A stretch of DNA of 64,000 nt, taken from contig JAODTK010000178.1 in NCBI GenBank assembly GCA_026419785.1, forward strand, positions 186,001 through 250,000, written 5' to 3'. Below the pieces are notes generated by a model, which saw nothing but the letters and a program-made list of their open reading frames with translations, ran no database searches and had not been told where the DNA came from. The stretch's first letter is position 1, and each line of letters starts with the position of its first letter. This document shows, in pieces, positions 47,101 through 55,154 of this stretch. The position numbers and the translations under genes were made by a program. This stretch comes from Sclerodactyla briareus. Lineage: Eukaryota; Echinodermata; Holothuroidea; Dendrochirotida; Sclerodactylidae.

Positions 47101-50100
47101 GCTGCCATTTGTGCATCACATAATTGAACTGCCCTGCAGGCTAACGGTTTCATTTCAGCTGAAATTAGTTACCAAGATATTCTCCACATTTGATGATTGG
47201 ATTTAAGAGCACCCAATCCTACAAACCGACAGTAAATTTTATGCTCCCCTTGCACAAAACCGGACATTGTCTTTCGGGCACGAGTGGGGGCGTTCTCACG
47301 CCTGATCACAGTCTTGGCTGGGGCCAAGCCTGGAGTGGGGGTTGCCTCAGGAATATCTGCACCTGTAGAGTCCAGAATATATAGAGCTTACTATCTGTAT
47401 GTCAGTTTATAACGGGCACGTTAGGGTGGGGTGGGAGGTGGTGGTTACAGACTGCTCCAAACAAGTAAGAAATCAGGCAACAAGATATTTGGGCAGTTAA
47501 AAAAATACCTAATTTTTCTGAATGCTCGAACTTTTCATTGGATGCTTGAAATAATTCGCATTCTGCACGCAGTACAGGATAATCATGATTTGTTCCGTTC
47601 ATAAAATTTGGCAAAGCAAACATTATATTGTGTAATTATCCTCATTTCAATATTAGTTAATGTTGGTTGAATTCTGACTAAGTGCTAGGCCTCAGATTTT
47701 ATTTAGATTGATATTCTGCGGGTTTAAAAGCCAGGTGAGGCTCAGAAAGAACCCTGGCTGATTGATCACATACAACAAGCACATGCAACAACTCTCTTTC
47801 TCTGCTTGACTAGTGTACACACAATGTCACGAAAGAAGGTGGCCCATCCAACCTGCTCATCGAAAAGAAATTCGAACCTGGATGTTTGCTTGCGAAACAT
47901 CACTGGATAACCACTCTGCAATTCTTCTGCCCTAACCTTATACCAACACGTCAAATTTTAGAGAAACTGAGCATCGATGATATTGAAAATGAATGCCATC
48001 TTTCGATACCTCATCTACAAGAAGAACTTCAGTCCAAATTACAGCACTCAAATTATTTCTATTTGGAAGAAAATGGTGATCAGTCTGCAAATTTCAAAAA
48101 AAGCTGGTCGGCCGTGACAAATATATTTGTTTCGACAAAAGAACCTATTCCACAGAATTAGGAATTTTGATGTAATACTATCGTTTCAACCGATTCTCTT
48201 TTTAATTGTAGTTTTTATATCAGACAATACAATAGATTACTACGAAATAGAGGCTGAATGGAACTAGAATCTTACCGTCAAGTTGGAGCTGAGCAGCCTC
48301 TAGTTCTCCGCGGTGCTCAGCCATCAGCGAGATGAAATCTTCGAGAGACAGCGCCTCCTTGTTCTGGAAACCTGCGAGCTGAACATCCCGTTAACGACCT
48401 CATCCAAGCTCTCAGACTCCACGCTGGCACTGACGATGTCCATCATAGACCTGACATAGATTAATTATATTAACGTGTCAATTCAAAAACTCATGGAATA
48501 TCTAAACAATAAAAGAGGCTTAGCAATTCCCAAGAAAAAAAAATCCTTGGTTGGCTGATGGAGCATCTGAACCAAGAGTCCTTTAGATGAAATATCCATT
48601 TTCCAGAAAGCGATGGGGTCGAAGATTACAGTGAGCACTCCATCTAAGCGCTCATACTTTGGTCACAATATCCATTATAGCGCTGGCAAAGAGAAGTATA
48701 ATGACACAACAATAGTAGACAATATTTTCTACTATTGTTGTATCATGATACTTCTCTTTGCCAGCACTATAATGGATAATTGTAGACACCTATAATCCTC
48801 TGACGGCAAGCAGTAAGTCCACTGAGTTGGTTCAAATTTGGCAGACTTGCCAGTCATTAATTAGGGAACAATGAACAGATATGAGGGCCTGCCTTGCAGA
48901 ATAAAACTGGGGGATGACGTCATAATAGGCTAGGTTCTCCCAACTGAAAACAAACTACTAACTAACCTAACCCGACTAAGAACAAAGGCCCGAGTATCTG
49001 TTATTATTCCCATTCATAAATACCCAGTTACTTATTATTGTTTCATACAAAAAGGGTGATAATACTGCCTGGAATTGGCAGCAAAATGTTTCCCTGGTGA
49101 GTTTGATAAACGTGCAGGCTACAAGCAGTATGCAACTGACATCAGTTCGTATTGGACCGCTTAAACCTCGTCAATCTGCTTTGATGTGCGCGTTCGACTT
49201 TGTGCACGTATATATGAACGCCAACGGCATGCATGTCGCGCACGCCATTTCTTTTTTCAACCAGCAACCTTGTTAGTATCCCAATTATACCCAGTTATAA
49301 TTCACTTTATCATGCTAATTCTACATACATAGGTGGTATTATGAATCTTAAAATATGACTATGATACGCAATAAACTTACTTCAACATGTGCTTGAATTC
49401 TTCACGGGAGAGGTGCCCAGATCGATCCAGGTCATACATGTCAAACATGAGCTTCAGTTTAGCATCAGCTTTACCTGCAGGTGAGTAACAGTCAAATCCA
49501 AGTTAAAAAGGATCGTTGGAAGGTTAGGTGGTGCTGTGGAGGGCTATTGGCCGAAAAAAGGCGGCGCTGGGAATTGAAGTGTGAAGAATAGCTGGCATAG
49601 AAGGGGTTAATGATCTCAAAGCATCACTTTAGCCGCTGGACACTGGATCATCCAATAGCAATCCCCAATCCAAAAATGAAAAACAAATAACATATTGGAC
49701 ATGCTTAGGAAACTAGGGAATTCATTTTTCTGGTATGTAATTTAGACTGGAGATATTTTGTCCTCTGTCCAATGACCGTACGACAACTAAATGTTTTACC
49801 TTTGGCGAAGATGACGATGATGTCGAGGAATTCTCTGAAGAATAGCACCACTCATGTCTTGTCGATTGAGGGTCAAACATATGCATCAACAAAGACAGAA
49901 TCTGGCTTCATGGACAGCATCTCGGCAAACTCGGATTGGTCAGCTCGCAAGCGAGGATGTCGTTCAGGTCTTTACGGTTAACGCCACTCGAAGACATCTT
50001 CTGGGTCCAGCTCCTCCTGAGACAACTGTCGATGAGAAAGTCAGAAGTGAGTCTCATGCTCAGGAGTACAGTCAATTAGAATATGTGCGAGAAGTGAAAT

Positions 50101-53100
50101 TGCGAGTAGTGCTTGTCTGGACATTGTCAGTGAGCCAGGCCAAGATCATGGGGACTGCAGTGTGATGGGTTGCTGCACGTTGCGGATATTAGCTCAGTCG
50201 GCGAGCTCCAGACTTGTGGTCCGAAGATCGAGAGCTCGAATCCCACAACGCCTGTGGCTTTTTTTGCCGTAATGCCCTTAGACAAAGGCAGTCTCCTCAA
50301 TTGTCTCACGTTACCCACATGTGAAAATGGGGACCCTGTGAGGTGACTTGCATAGTAAGCGTGCGTCGTATGCGGCTGACACCATACTGGGAAGTCCCCT
50401 GGGAGACACAAAGTGGCGCACTGAAATGGTGTGTTGGGAGTGAACAGGAGAGAGGTGCGTACTATATAAATATAGTACAGGGGTGACGAGCCAATAAATG
50501 ATAAGGGGGCAATATCGGTTGTGAAGTGCTTGGATCACGTCGAAAAAGCAGAGAGAAGCACTCAGATATTATGAATCTTGTAAGCAATGCCATTACTTTT
50601 CTTTTATCATACAGAGTGCATGAAAGCAGACAGAGTGATAATCTGGCCTGGGACAACAACACCAGTCAATGGTAAATGGGGGAGGAAGTTGGCTATTGTT
50701 GCACACATAGGTCTGGAAGGCTAAGCAATGTAAGAGTGTCTGTGTCATATGAGGTCAACATCCCCTTTATTCGCCATTCCAATTTCAACTTCTCAACACC
50801 AAACAGATGCTGCTGGTATATAACTGGAGATATTGAGAACCAGTGTTTCATGGCTCAGCTTTGAAAACATTATAGTGAACATAACACGGAATGATGTTTG
50901 CACAACACCATGTCACACCGAATGCAGGTTGAGCATATGTGTTACGTCCCCATAGAAACAAGTATTGTTTGAACATTTTCCGCACCAGATGTGCCATGGT
51001 ACTCCATTGCCCACACCAGCATTGCCCTTATGTAGAGTCTTGAAGTTTGGCAGAGGTCATGAGTATGTGCAAAACGATACAGTCAATCATCTGGAGCGGC
51101 TGTCGAGCAATACTTCCATAACTTTCGAATCACATCCGTAGCTGAAGGGCGCTGTCAAATTCACAGCGTAGTTTGCAATTAGTGGTCAATGAGAGAGGGC
51201 GCTCCGGAAGCACAGCTTGAGCTTGCTAAGTAAAACTTTTGCAATTGTTCACAAAATATTCGTGACCTCTCGCTTGGCATTAAGGAACAGCTTATTATAG
51301 GTCAATGATAACACTGGCCAAGTATTATGTATTCAATCTTATTTGTAGTCGAGGAGCATTTTGTGTTACTGTCATAACGATCATTTAATTACTCAAGACG
51401 TTCCCGGTAATGTGAAATCCCGTCGCGCATGCATGGAGGTATTAGTCCGCAACAATTTACTTTGTTCTTTTTCCATCACTTTCCCGCTGGTCATTCATAT
51501 TTATTAACGTAACTAGTTAAGGCTTGTTTAATCATTCATTATGCTCCTCTAATTGTTGCCCTGACCTTCCAGTGTCGAAATAGTTAAACAAGCTAGGTCA
51601 TCAACTGTCAAGCCTAAACATCTAGTGCTTGAAGAGGCAACGCATAGGTGTATGACAGCCCAACAGACAAAAGACTGGCCGATAATGATAGATAAAACGA
51701 CAGACAATCCACAATAGTGCCCCTCGAGCGGTAAGCGTGGCATTCTGTAATGTTAAGAAGAAATGTGAGATGGCATTCATCCCCATAGCTGCTTGTAACT
51801 TTCCGGCGAAGCGGACTTCTAATCCACCCCTACCCCTCACCGAAGCAAAGGCGTGTCTGAAACTTCTCGAGGGTCTCTGTCGGTGTTCTTTGTTGATTTC
51901 CCCTGCGAGGAGGTCATTCCGTTTGACTCCATCCTCTCTCCTCTCCCGTCCGATGCCAACCCTGGGCTACCAAGAAACTCCCCAGGTTGCTGATGAACTC
52001 CTGTCGGGCATCGATGTCTGTGAAGCGCCGTGATCAAAGTCATACTCTCGCTCCAGCTTGATCGCCATGTACCGCTGGGTCGTGGTCCGTCGGTACCTGG
52101 AGCATTGACTTTCTTGTGGTGAGTCAGGTCAACGGTTCGGTAGGTCTGGCTGCCCGCTCATTGTTCAGCTTGACTGTGGCACCGGGACCCCCGCATAATG
52201 TTGCCCGCCCTCAGCCCTTCCGGTAGCCCTGCCATTTCCTTCATCTGATTGAGAGACAGATGATAAGTATTCGATTGTTCATCTGATATTACTCACTGGC
52301 ATTATTTCATACCGATGACTCCTGGTTGGCTGAATGAGGAAGATTCATCCTACCCATGTACTATAGCAAACAACACGCTACTGCAGTGAATGAGTAAGAT
52401 CATCCTAACCATGTACTATAGCAAACAACACGCGCAATAGGAGAGTAAGATCATCCTACCATGTACTATAGCACCAACAACGCTGCAGTCAATGAGTAAG
52501 ATCATCCTGACCATGTACTATATAAAGGCAAACAACAGCCTGCAGTAGAATGAGTGAGAACAACCAACATGTACTATAGCAAACAACCCGCTTGCAGTAG
52601 AATGGAGTGGAACAACGCAGACCTTTACTACAGCAAACAACAACGCGCAGCATAATTGAGTAGGATCATCCTGACCAGCTATTATAGCAAACAACACGCT
52701 GCAGTAAATGAATAAGATCATCCTGACCATGCACTATAGCAACAACACACGCTGAGTGAATGAGTGAGACACAGACCATGTACTTATAGCAAACAACACG
52801 CTGCAGCAGATGAGTAAAACATCTGACCATGTATTATAGAAAACAACACCTGCCAGTATATGAATAAGATCATCCTGACCATGTACTATAAGCAAACAAA
52901 ACGCTGCAGCAGAATGAGTAAGACATCCTGACCATGTATTATAGCAAACCACACGCTGCAGTAGATGAATAAGATCATCCTGACCAGGCACATAGCAACA
53001 CACGCTGGCAGCAAAGGAGTAAAGATAAGCCTACCAGTAACTATGCAAACAACAATGCTGCAGTAAATGATTAATATCATCCTGACCATGTTCTATAGCA

Positions 53101-54823
53101 AACAACACGCTGCATAAAATGAGTAAGATCATCCTGACCATTTACTCTAAAGCAACAACACGCTCAGTAGAATGAGTAATATCTCCTGACCATGTCTACA
53201 GCAAACACATGCTGCAGTAGACCGAGCGGGATCATCCTGATGATGCCATAGCAAACAACACGCTGCAGCGAATGAGTAAGATCATCCTGACCATGTACTA
53301 TCGCAAACAACACGCTGCAGCAGAAGAGTAAGATCATCCTGACCATGTACTATAGCACACAACACTGCAGCAGAATTAGTAAGATCATCCTGACCATGTA
53401 CTATACAAACACACACTGCAGCAGGATGATAAGATCATCCGGCCATGTACTATAGCACAACACGCTGCAGCAGAATGAGTAAGATCATCCTGACCATGTA
53501 CTATTCAAACAACAACGCTGCAGTAGAATGAGTGAAACACCAGAGGCCTGTCTATAGGCAAACAGCACGCTGCAGTAGAATGATTGCTACAACCAGACCA
53601 TGTACTATAGCAAGAACACCAGGACTGCGCAGAATGATTCAGATCATCCATGACCATGTACTTATAACTAACAAACCCTGCAAGAATAGTAGATCATCTG
53701 ACCATGTACTATGGCAAACAACAGACGCTGCGTAGAATTAGTAAGATCATCCTAACCATGTACTATAGCAGACAACACGCTGCATAGAATGAGTAAGCTC
53801 CTCCTGACAATGTACTATATCAAACAACACTCTGCAGTAGAACTGAGTAAGATCATCCTAACCATGACTATATCAACAACACACCGCATTAGAATGAGTA
53901 AGATCATCCTGACCATGTACTATAGCACAACAACACGCTGCATAAAATGATTGAGAACAACCAGACCATGTACTAGAGCAAACAACCAACGCGAGCCGAA
54001 TGAGTACGATCATCTAACCATGTCTATAGCAAACAACACGCTGCCTTCAAAGATCATCCCCATGACGATCAACAAACAACAACTGAGTAATTAGTGAAGA
54101 ACAACCAGACCTGTACTATAGCAAAAACATGCTGCACAGAAATGAGTAATATCATCCTGACCATTATTTAGCAACAACACCTGCAGTATAATGAATAAGA
54201 TATCCTGACATTCACTAAGCAACAACACGCTGCAGTAACATGAGTAAGATACTCCTGACTGACCATATACATAGCAAACAACACGCTGCAGTAGAATGAG
54301 TAAACCAGAATGTGATAGCAGCAGTGAACCATCGAATAACCATGTAGTCTGTTAAACATTCTGCAAAAAAGCTGCTAGGATAGGAAATTGGATTAATGAT
54401 GGCTGATTTGAGCATCATTTCTGTTTCCTTGAGGACTCAACTTTGAGATCTCACTTCACCTCAAGTATTCCAGTCAAACGTGGAATCCTTACTTTCAACT
54501 GCTTTGTTCTTGATATTTTAGGTGTAGGGTTTTCTACCATATTCTTTTTTTGTGAGTGTCCTTTTTACAATATTTCACAATGCCAAAGCACCTTTCAAGG
54601 ATTAGCGTACAAGGCAAACCTGTTAGCACACTGCGGACGGATACCATATCATAGCATGGATTATAACGTCATGGATTCATCAAATTTGTGGAACCCACCT
54701 TCATAAGACGTAGTTCTCTCCGGCCGTGCTCCTCCAGATTTCGTTGATTTCCTTTACGTTTCTGGTCCCGTCTCTTAGACTGCCCATCTGTCTTGCCATC
54801 ACGAACACCCACCGATAGTAGCC
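32014..54823 (-). CDS. DUOX: Dual oxidase gene (NADPH oxidase family), oxidase half, 16 exons, span
   Basis: DUOX proteins are calcium-regulated membrane enzymes that pass electrons from cytosolic NADPH through FAD and two haems to outside oxygen, giving hydrogen peroxide. Exons on the minus strand, in order: cytoplasmic linker (54.8 and 52.2 kb), EF-hand 1 (50.0), EF-hand 2 (49.5), post-EF region (48.4), a linker (47.4), first helix of the ferric-reductase core (44.8), haem-ligand helices (43.0, 42.2, 41.8, 41.2), FAD domain (39.3), NADPH pyrophosphate motif (38.0), nucleotide-binding fold (36.6, 35.3) and terminal HYENF (32.2). All splice sites read as GT-AG. Single-base indels in about nine exons break the frame at family-invariant positions and look like sequence errors. 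The N-terminal peroxidase-like domain (about 550 residues in the family) was not found; one more upstream exon at 57.6 kb is possible. Introns hold three large minisatellites. Confidence 0.95.
32240..34010. repeat. Minisatellite, 57-bp unit, about 31 copies, in the last DUOX intron
   Basis: The unit is about GTACTAATGTATACTCCCTC-CTGGAGCATAGCACGTATAC-TCTCTGTAGGGCATGAC. At 57 bases it is exactly 19 codons, so frames stay open across many units. That yields minus-strand ORFs of up to 181 codons built from a 19-residue repeat ([16 protein letters not shown]...), which are not genes. The block 32,870-33,870 is nearly uniform. The left edge (32,240-32,870) is full of one- and two-base losses, and the right edge fades into related sequence to about 34,520. 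Confidence 0.95.
34011..34520. repeat. Degenerate margin of the 57-bp array
   Basis: Pieces such as ACTCTCTTCAAGGCAAGGCATACT, TCTAGGGCATGGCATA and AGAGCATGGCATACCTGTGTA keep the GGGCATGAC/ACTCTCT core at irregular spacing. They look like old, diverged copies from an earlier phase of array growth. Confidence 0.6.
34521..35207. other. DUOX intron sequence, unassigned
   Basis: No exon or RNA is seen. A G run of about 20 bases lies at 34,992-35,011, a likely assembly-error and structure-prone site. Confidence 0.4.
35208..35334 (-). CDS. DUOX: DUOX exon: ICERHFQ segment of the NADPH domain
   Basis: Acceptor CTACAG and donor GTAAGT are good. The reading starts [17 protein letters not shown], matching the conserved DUOX block directly after FDLRTTML of the preceding exon. 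It continues, after a one-base loss, with the Thr-His-x-Gly-x-Pro segment. Two frame breaks are suspected. Confidence 0.88.
35335..36392. other. DUOX intron, no further feature
   Basis: A plus-strand 70-codon frame (35,575-35,787) and its opposite-strand partner show no domain. A run of CACAAAAATCAGTACTTCC-type A/T-rich sequence near 36,000 carries nothing recognisable. Confidence 0.35.
36393..36556 (-). CDS. DUOX: DUOX exon: NADPH-binding fold, VTRTQ...FDLRTTML
   Basis: Open throughout, with acceptor AAAAG and donor GTAAGT. It encodes [20 protein letters not shown] and [20 protein letters not shown], ending KFDLRTTML. These are DUOX signatures within the NADPH-binding domain and clearly distinguish the gene from NOX1-5. 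No frame break is seen. Confidence 0.97.
36608..36998 (+). repeat. tRNA-derived SINE, copy 1
   Basis: The head is tRNA-like: A-box TTAGCTCAGTCGG (36,613) and B-box-like GAGTTTGAATCCC (about 36,660). A unique body follows, then an end GAAGTGCTTTGATCATGTCG-AAAAAGCGCTATATAAGCAC, a tail type shared with L2-like LINEs. A second copy on the same strand lies at 50,181-50,563, matching over the whole length at an estimated 85-90%. It sits in a DUOX intron, antisense to the gene. Confidence 0.85.
36999..37823. other. DUOX intron, unassigned
   Basis: Open frames of 63-70 codons occur on both strands without recognisable domains. A short run of direct repeats (CCCATGCTACCAGCCC-CCATGCTACC) lies at about 37,775-37,800. 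Nothing else seen. Confidence 0.35.
37824..37981 (-). CDS. DUOX: DUOX exon: [10 protein letters not shown] and [10 protein letters not shown] motifs
   Basis: This exon holds the FAD-edge motif [10 protein letters not shown] and the NADPH pyrophosphate loop [18 protein letters not shown], ending in NCKK before the donor GTATGT. One base is missing between GEG and the following (H)QDWYQFEVS: the frame shifts from GEGIRTGTS to the conserved WYQFEV line. Both motif halves are otherwise perfect, so this looks like a sequencing deletion near 37,950. Confidence 0.96.
37982..39112. other. DUOX intron, unassigned
   Basis: Near 37,995-38,065 there are short direct repeats of a GGTGCAAAATATAGA type. 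A few 60-85-codon frames are present with no domain. Nothing else seen. Confidence 0.35.
39113..39341 (-). CDS. DUOX: DUOX exon: FAD-binding domain ([11 protein letters not shown])
   Basis: Encodes [20 protein letters not shown] followed by [24 protein letters not shown] is the flavin-contacting motif of NADPH oxidases. One G is missing in the segment RAAGPW (read as AAAPGPST), after which the conserved line continues as [19 protein letters not shown] to the donor GTGAGA. Acceptor TTTCACAG. Confidence 0.96.
39505..40076. repeat. Minisatellite, 56-bp unit with inverted repeats, about 10 copies, in a DUOX intron
   Basis: Each unit contains GATTGTACAG-ACTACA-CTGTACAATC, a perfect 10-bp inverted repeat, and an extra TACACTGTACAATCACGG. 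Variant units (TGTAAAATCACAGG followed by TGTACGATCACGG) recur in the same order about 224 bp apart (near 39,755 and 39,979), exactly four units. This shows a higher-order duplication within the array. Confidence 0.93.
40077..40929. other. DUOX intron, unassigned
   Basis: A plus-strand frame of 91 codons (40,262-40,537) has a Cys/Val-rich hydrophobic end. A degenerate tRNA-like stretch with TGGTAGAGTGGTATCAG and GGTTCAAATTCCAG occurs around 40,352-40,412, probably another SINE relic. No exon seen. Confidence 0.35.
40930..41212 (-). CDS. DUOX: DUOX exon: ferric-reductase helices with distal haem histidines
   Basis: Encodes a membrane helix ([16 protein letters not shown]), then [11 protein letters not shown] and [13 protein letters not shown], carrying two of the four haem-ligand histidines. 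Another helix follows, then [18 protein letters not shown], leading to the donor GTGAGT. One extra A near 41,090 shifts VVYF(N) against the ILMFLHG line. The first of two adjacent CAG acceptors fits the family alignment best (GFTGI kept). Confidence 0.96.
41213..41724. other. DUOX intron, unassigned
   Basis: A G-rich run at 41,250-41,268 and ordinary intron-like sequence. Nothing recognised. Confidence 0.35.
41725..41774 (-). CDS. DUOX: DUOX micro-exon: [16 protein letters not shown]
   Basis: A 50-base exon with acceptor TCCAAG and donor GTATGT. It encodes [15 protein letters not shown], the loop before the fourth helix of the core. It joins in phase with the exon on each side. Confidence 0.9.
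42084..42177 (-). CDS. DUOX: DUOX exon: haem-ligand helix [12 protein letters not shown]
   Basis: Encodes [30 protein letters not shown] with acceptor TTGACAG and donor GTGAGT. The LHTVGH motif provides one of the haem-coordinating histidines. No frame break. The plus-strand 115-codon frame over this site is a shadow. Confidence 0.94.
42628..42692. repeat. Short repeat of GGCCTGAAAAA, about six copies
   Basis: AAAGGCCTGAAA units of 11-13 bp recur with small length changes. The AGGCCT palindrome recurs in each. Intronic. Confidence 0.8.
42733..42962 (-). CDS. DUOX: DUOX exon: helices 2-3 of the oxidase core
   Basis: Encodes [36 protein letters not shown], then, after one missing base, [20 protein letters not shown] and [18 protein letters not shown]-x-x-TxLRETFL is a strong DUOX/NOX signature and LHK supplies a haem histidine. 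The lost base lies near 42,840 at LLV(P)MCRN. Acceptor GAACAG, donor GTGAGT. Confidence 0.96.
42963..44625. other. DUOX intron with an L2-like repeat tail
   Basis: Around 43,015-43,165, on the minus strand, CTTTGAGATCAGGTTTGATG is followed by a GAATGGCGCTGTATAAGAATAAATTTTATT-type end, with a partial second copy. This is the usual 3' tail of L2-like LINEs and related SINEs. The remainder (43.2-44.6 kb) shows nothing recognisable. Confidence 0.5.
44626..44829 (-). CDS. DUOX: DUOX exon: basic linker and first core helix
   Basis: Reads [20 protein letters not shown], then [20 protein letters not shown] and GVFAERAY before the donor GTAAGT. RFIENY followed by a helix ending F-x-ERAY is typical for DUOX, just before YSVERE of the next exon. 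The acceptor could be one of several overlapping AGs; the site giving 44,829 keeps phase with the exon at 47.4 kb. No frame break. Confidence 0.94.
44830..47260. other. DUOX intron, mostly unassigned
   Basis: A plus-strand frame at 44,957-45,139 (60 codons) follows another short plus frame; neither is recognised. A repeat of AGATAGGGCCCAGACA-like units (~40 bp, four copies) lies at 45,770-45,925, followed by a G run (45,928-45,940). A dispersed repeat related to the DNA flanking the Polinton's right end lies at 46,500-46,610. Confidence 0.45.
47261..47362 (-). CDS. DUOX: DUOX exon: Pro/Arg-rich cytoplasmic linker
   Basis: Open for 34 codons: [34 protein letters not shown]. The acceptor CTCTACAG is good and phase with the preceding exon (LQLD|G) is exact. 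The donor at 47,261 (CCG|GTTTTG) is weak but keeps phase with the next exon; a slightly longer exon using another GT is possible. The family has a variable linker at this place between the EF-hand region and the core, which fits. Confidence 0.6.
47886..48161 (+). CDS. Antisense ORF of 91 codons in a DUOX intron, unrecognised
   Basis: An uninterrupted frame on the opposite strand, with protein-like composition: [20 protein letters not shown], then an acidic helix and a Lys/Ser-rich end. No splice structure or start context supports it, and I do not recognise a domain. It may be a piece of a retrocopy or a mobile element. Confidence 0.3.
   Translation: MLAKHHWITTLQFFCPNLIPTRQILEKLSIDDIENECHLSIPHLQEELQSKLQHSNYFYLEENGDQSANFKKSWSAVTNIFVSTKEPIPQN
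48276..48450 (-). CDS. DUOX: DUOX exon: post-EF-hand helices
   Basis: Encodes [25 protein letters not shown], then, after one missing base, [20 protein letters not shown] and [12 protein letters not shown]. This matches the family block following EF-hand 2 (GF-x-x-KE-x-L-x-x-EDF). The deletion lies near 48,385. Acceptor GTCAG, donor GTAAGA. Confidence 0.93.
48669..48778 (-). repeat. Near-perfect hairpin, 51-bp arms and 8-base loop
   Basis: The arm starting TATCCATTATAGCGCTGGCA at 48,669 is the reverse complement of the arm ending at 48,778, with three mismatches in 51. On the minus strand (the DUOX transcript) two of these become G-U pairs, leaving one mismatch. It could be a miniature inverted-repeat transposon or a small-RNA hairpin. 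Confidence 0.9.
49381..49474 (-). CDS. DUOX: DUOX exon: EF-hand 2
   Basis: Encodes [32 protein letters not shown]. The calcium loop [12 protein letters not shown] has the expected acidic ligands at positions 1, 3 and 12. Acceptor CTGCAG, donor GTAAGT. Open throughout and in phase with both neighbours. Confidence 0.96.
49800..50016 (-). CDS. DUOX: DUOX exon: EF-hand 1 region, frame-broken
   Basis: Begins [12 protein letters not shown], then in shifted frames [14 protein letters not shown] and [17 protein letters not shown]. The calcium-loop end appears as DMSGAI followed by [13 protein letters not shown]. At least three single-base errors lie between 49,840 and 49,985. The FREFLDI line and the downstream join to EF-hand 2 are as in the family. 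Acceptor GTCTCAG, donor GTAAAA. Confidence 0.9.
50181..50563 (+). repeat. tRNA-derived SINE, copy 2
   Basis: Same family and strand as the copy at 36.6 kb: ATTAGCTCAGTCGGCGAGCT head, GAGCTCGAATCCC B-box, the same body, and a tail damaged in the last 20 bases (AAAAAGCAGAGAGAAGCAC). Several short gaps against copy 1. Intronic, antisense to DUOX. Confidence 0.85.
50564..51840. other. DUOX intron, unassigned
   Basis: No exon, RNA or repeat recognised. A TGACCTCTCGCTTGGC stretch and scattered A/T-rich sequence carry nothing supportable. Confidence 0.35.
51841..52244 (-). CDS. DUOX: DUOX exon: cytoplasmic PH-like linker before EF-hands, frame-broken
   Basis: Starts [14 protein letters not shown]. 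Later, in shifted frames, come [15 protein letters not shown], a [21 protein letters not shown] line and LEKFxRHAFAS at the end. This resembles the family region in which a basic-Glu-Tyr-Asp strand and a KEQR...LE-x-FFRH-x-FA helix precede the first EF-hand. Several single-base errors are needed to link the pieces. The acceptor AATCAG and donor GTGAGG fit, and the phase-0 start matches the end of the exon upstream. Confidence 0.85.
52335..54312. repeat. Minisatellite, ~52-bp unit, about 37 copies, in a DUOX intron
   Basis: Unit approximates AATGAGTAAGATCATCCTGA-CCATGTACTATAGCAAACAA-CACGCTGCAGTAG. Most variation between copies is one- or two-base loss, plus local variants such as AACAACCAGACCATGT replacing ATCATCCTGACCATGT in four or five units. 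It nearly fills the intron. Confidence 0.93.
54313..54698. other. DUOX intron, unassigned
   Basis: A plus-strand frame of 87 codons (54,443-54,706) overlaps the exon end and is judged a chance frame. Nothing else is seen. Confidence 0.35.
54699..54823 (-). CDS. DUOX: DUOX exon: basic juxtamembrane linker
   Basis: Open in one frame: [20 protein letters not shown], then [16 protein letters not shown], ending in phase 0 before GTGGGT and joining [11 protein letters not shown] Lys/Arg-rich stretch is expected on the cytosolic side of the helix that follows the peroxidase-like domain. The sequence itself is not strongly conserved in the family, so support comes from phase, splice sites (AACTCCAG acceptor) and position. 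Confidence 0.75.
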
Positions 54824-55150
54824 CTGGAGTTGAGAGGACACATAATCACCTGAGAGAACATTCCATCCTCTAGATCTTAATGGTTAATAACTAAAGAGAA
54901 AGAGAATATTGAGGTACATTGGCTGATGTGTTCCTGGACAACTCCCACTCGGACAATCCTCATTCTGGACAATTCCCACCCAAACATGACCCTAACTTAA
55001 TCCCTAACCCTAATTCTGAACCACTACAAAACATCCATTGAGGGGGCATTGTCCGTGGAAACTGTCCGGGTGGAAATTGTGTCCGGATCACAAGGCTGAT
55101 GGCTATGCCAGTAGCTTACAAGGTGGATTAACAATCTGTCATAATTTCAG
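54824..55150. other. Unassigned DNA (upstream DUOX intron)
   Basis: Short echoes such as CTGGACAACTCCCACTCGGACAATCC and TCTGGACAATTCCCACCCAAACATG form a small imperfect repeat near 54,930-54,985 and again, inverted, at 55,045-55,085 (GTCCGTGGAAACTGTCCGGGTGGAAATTGTGTCCGG). No gene. Confidence 0.45.
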
Positions 55151-55154
55151 GTCC

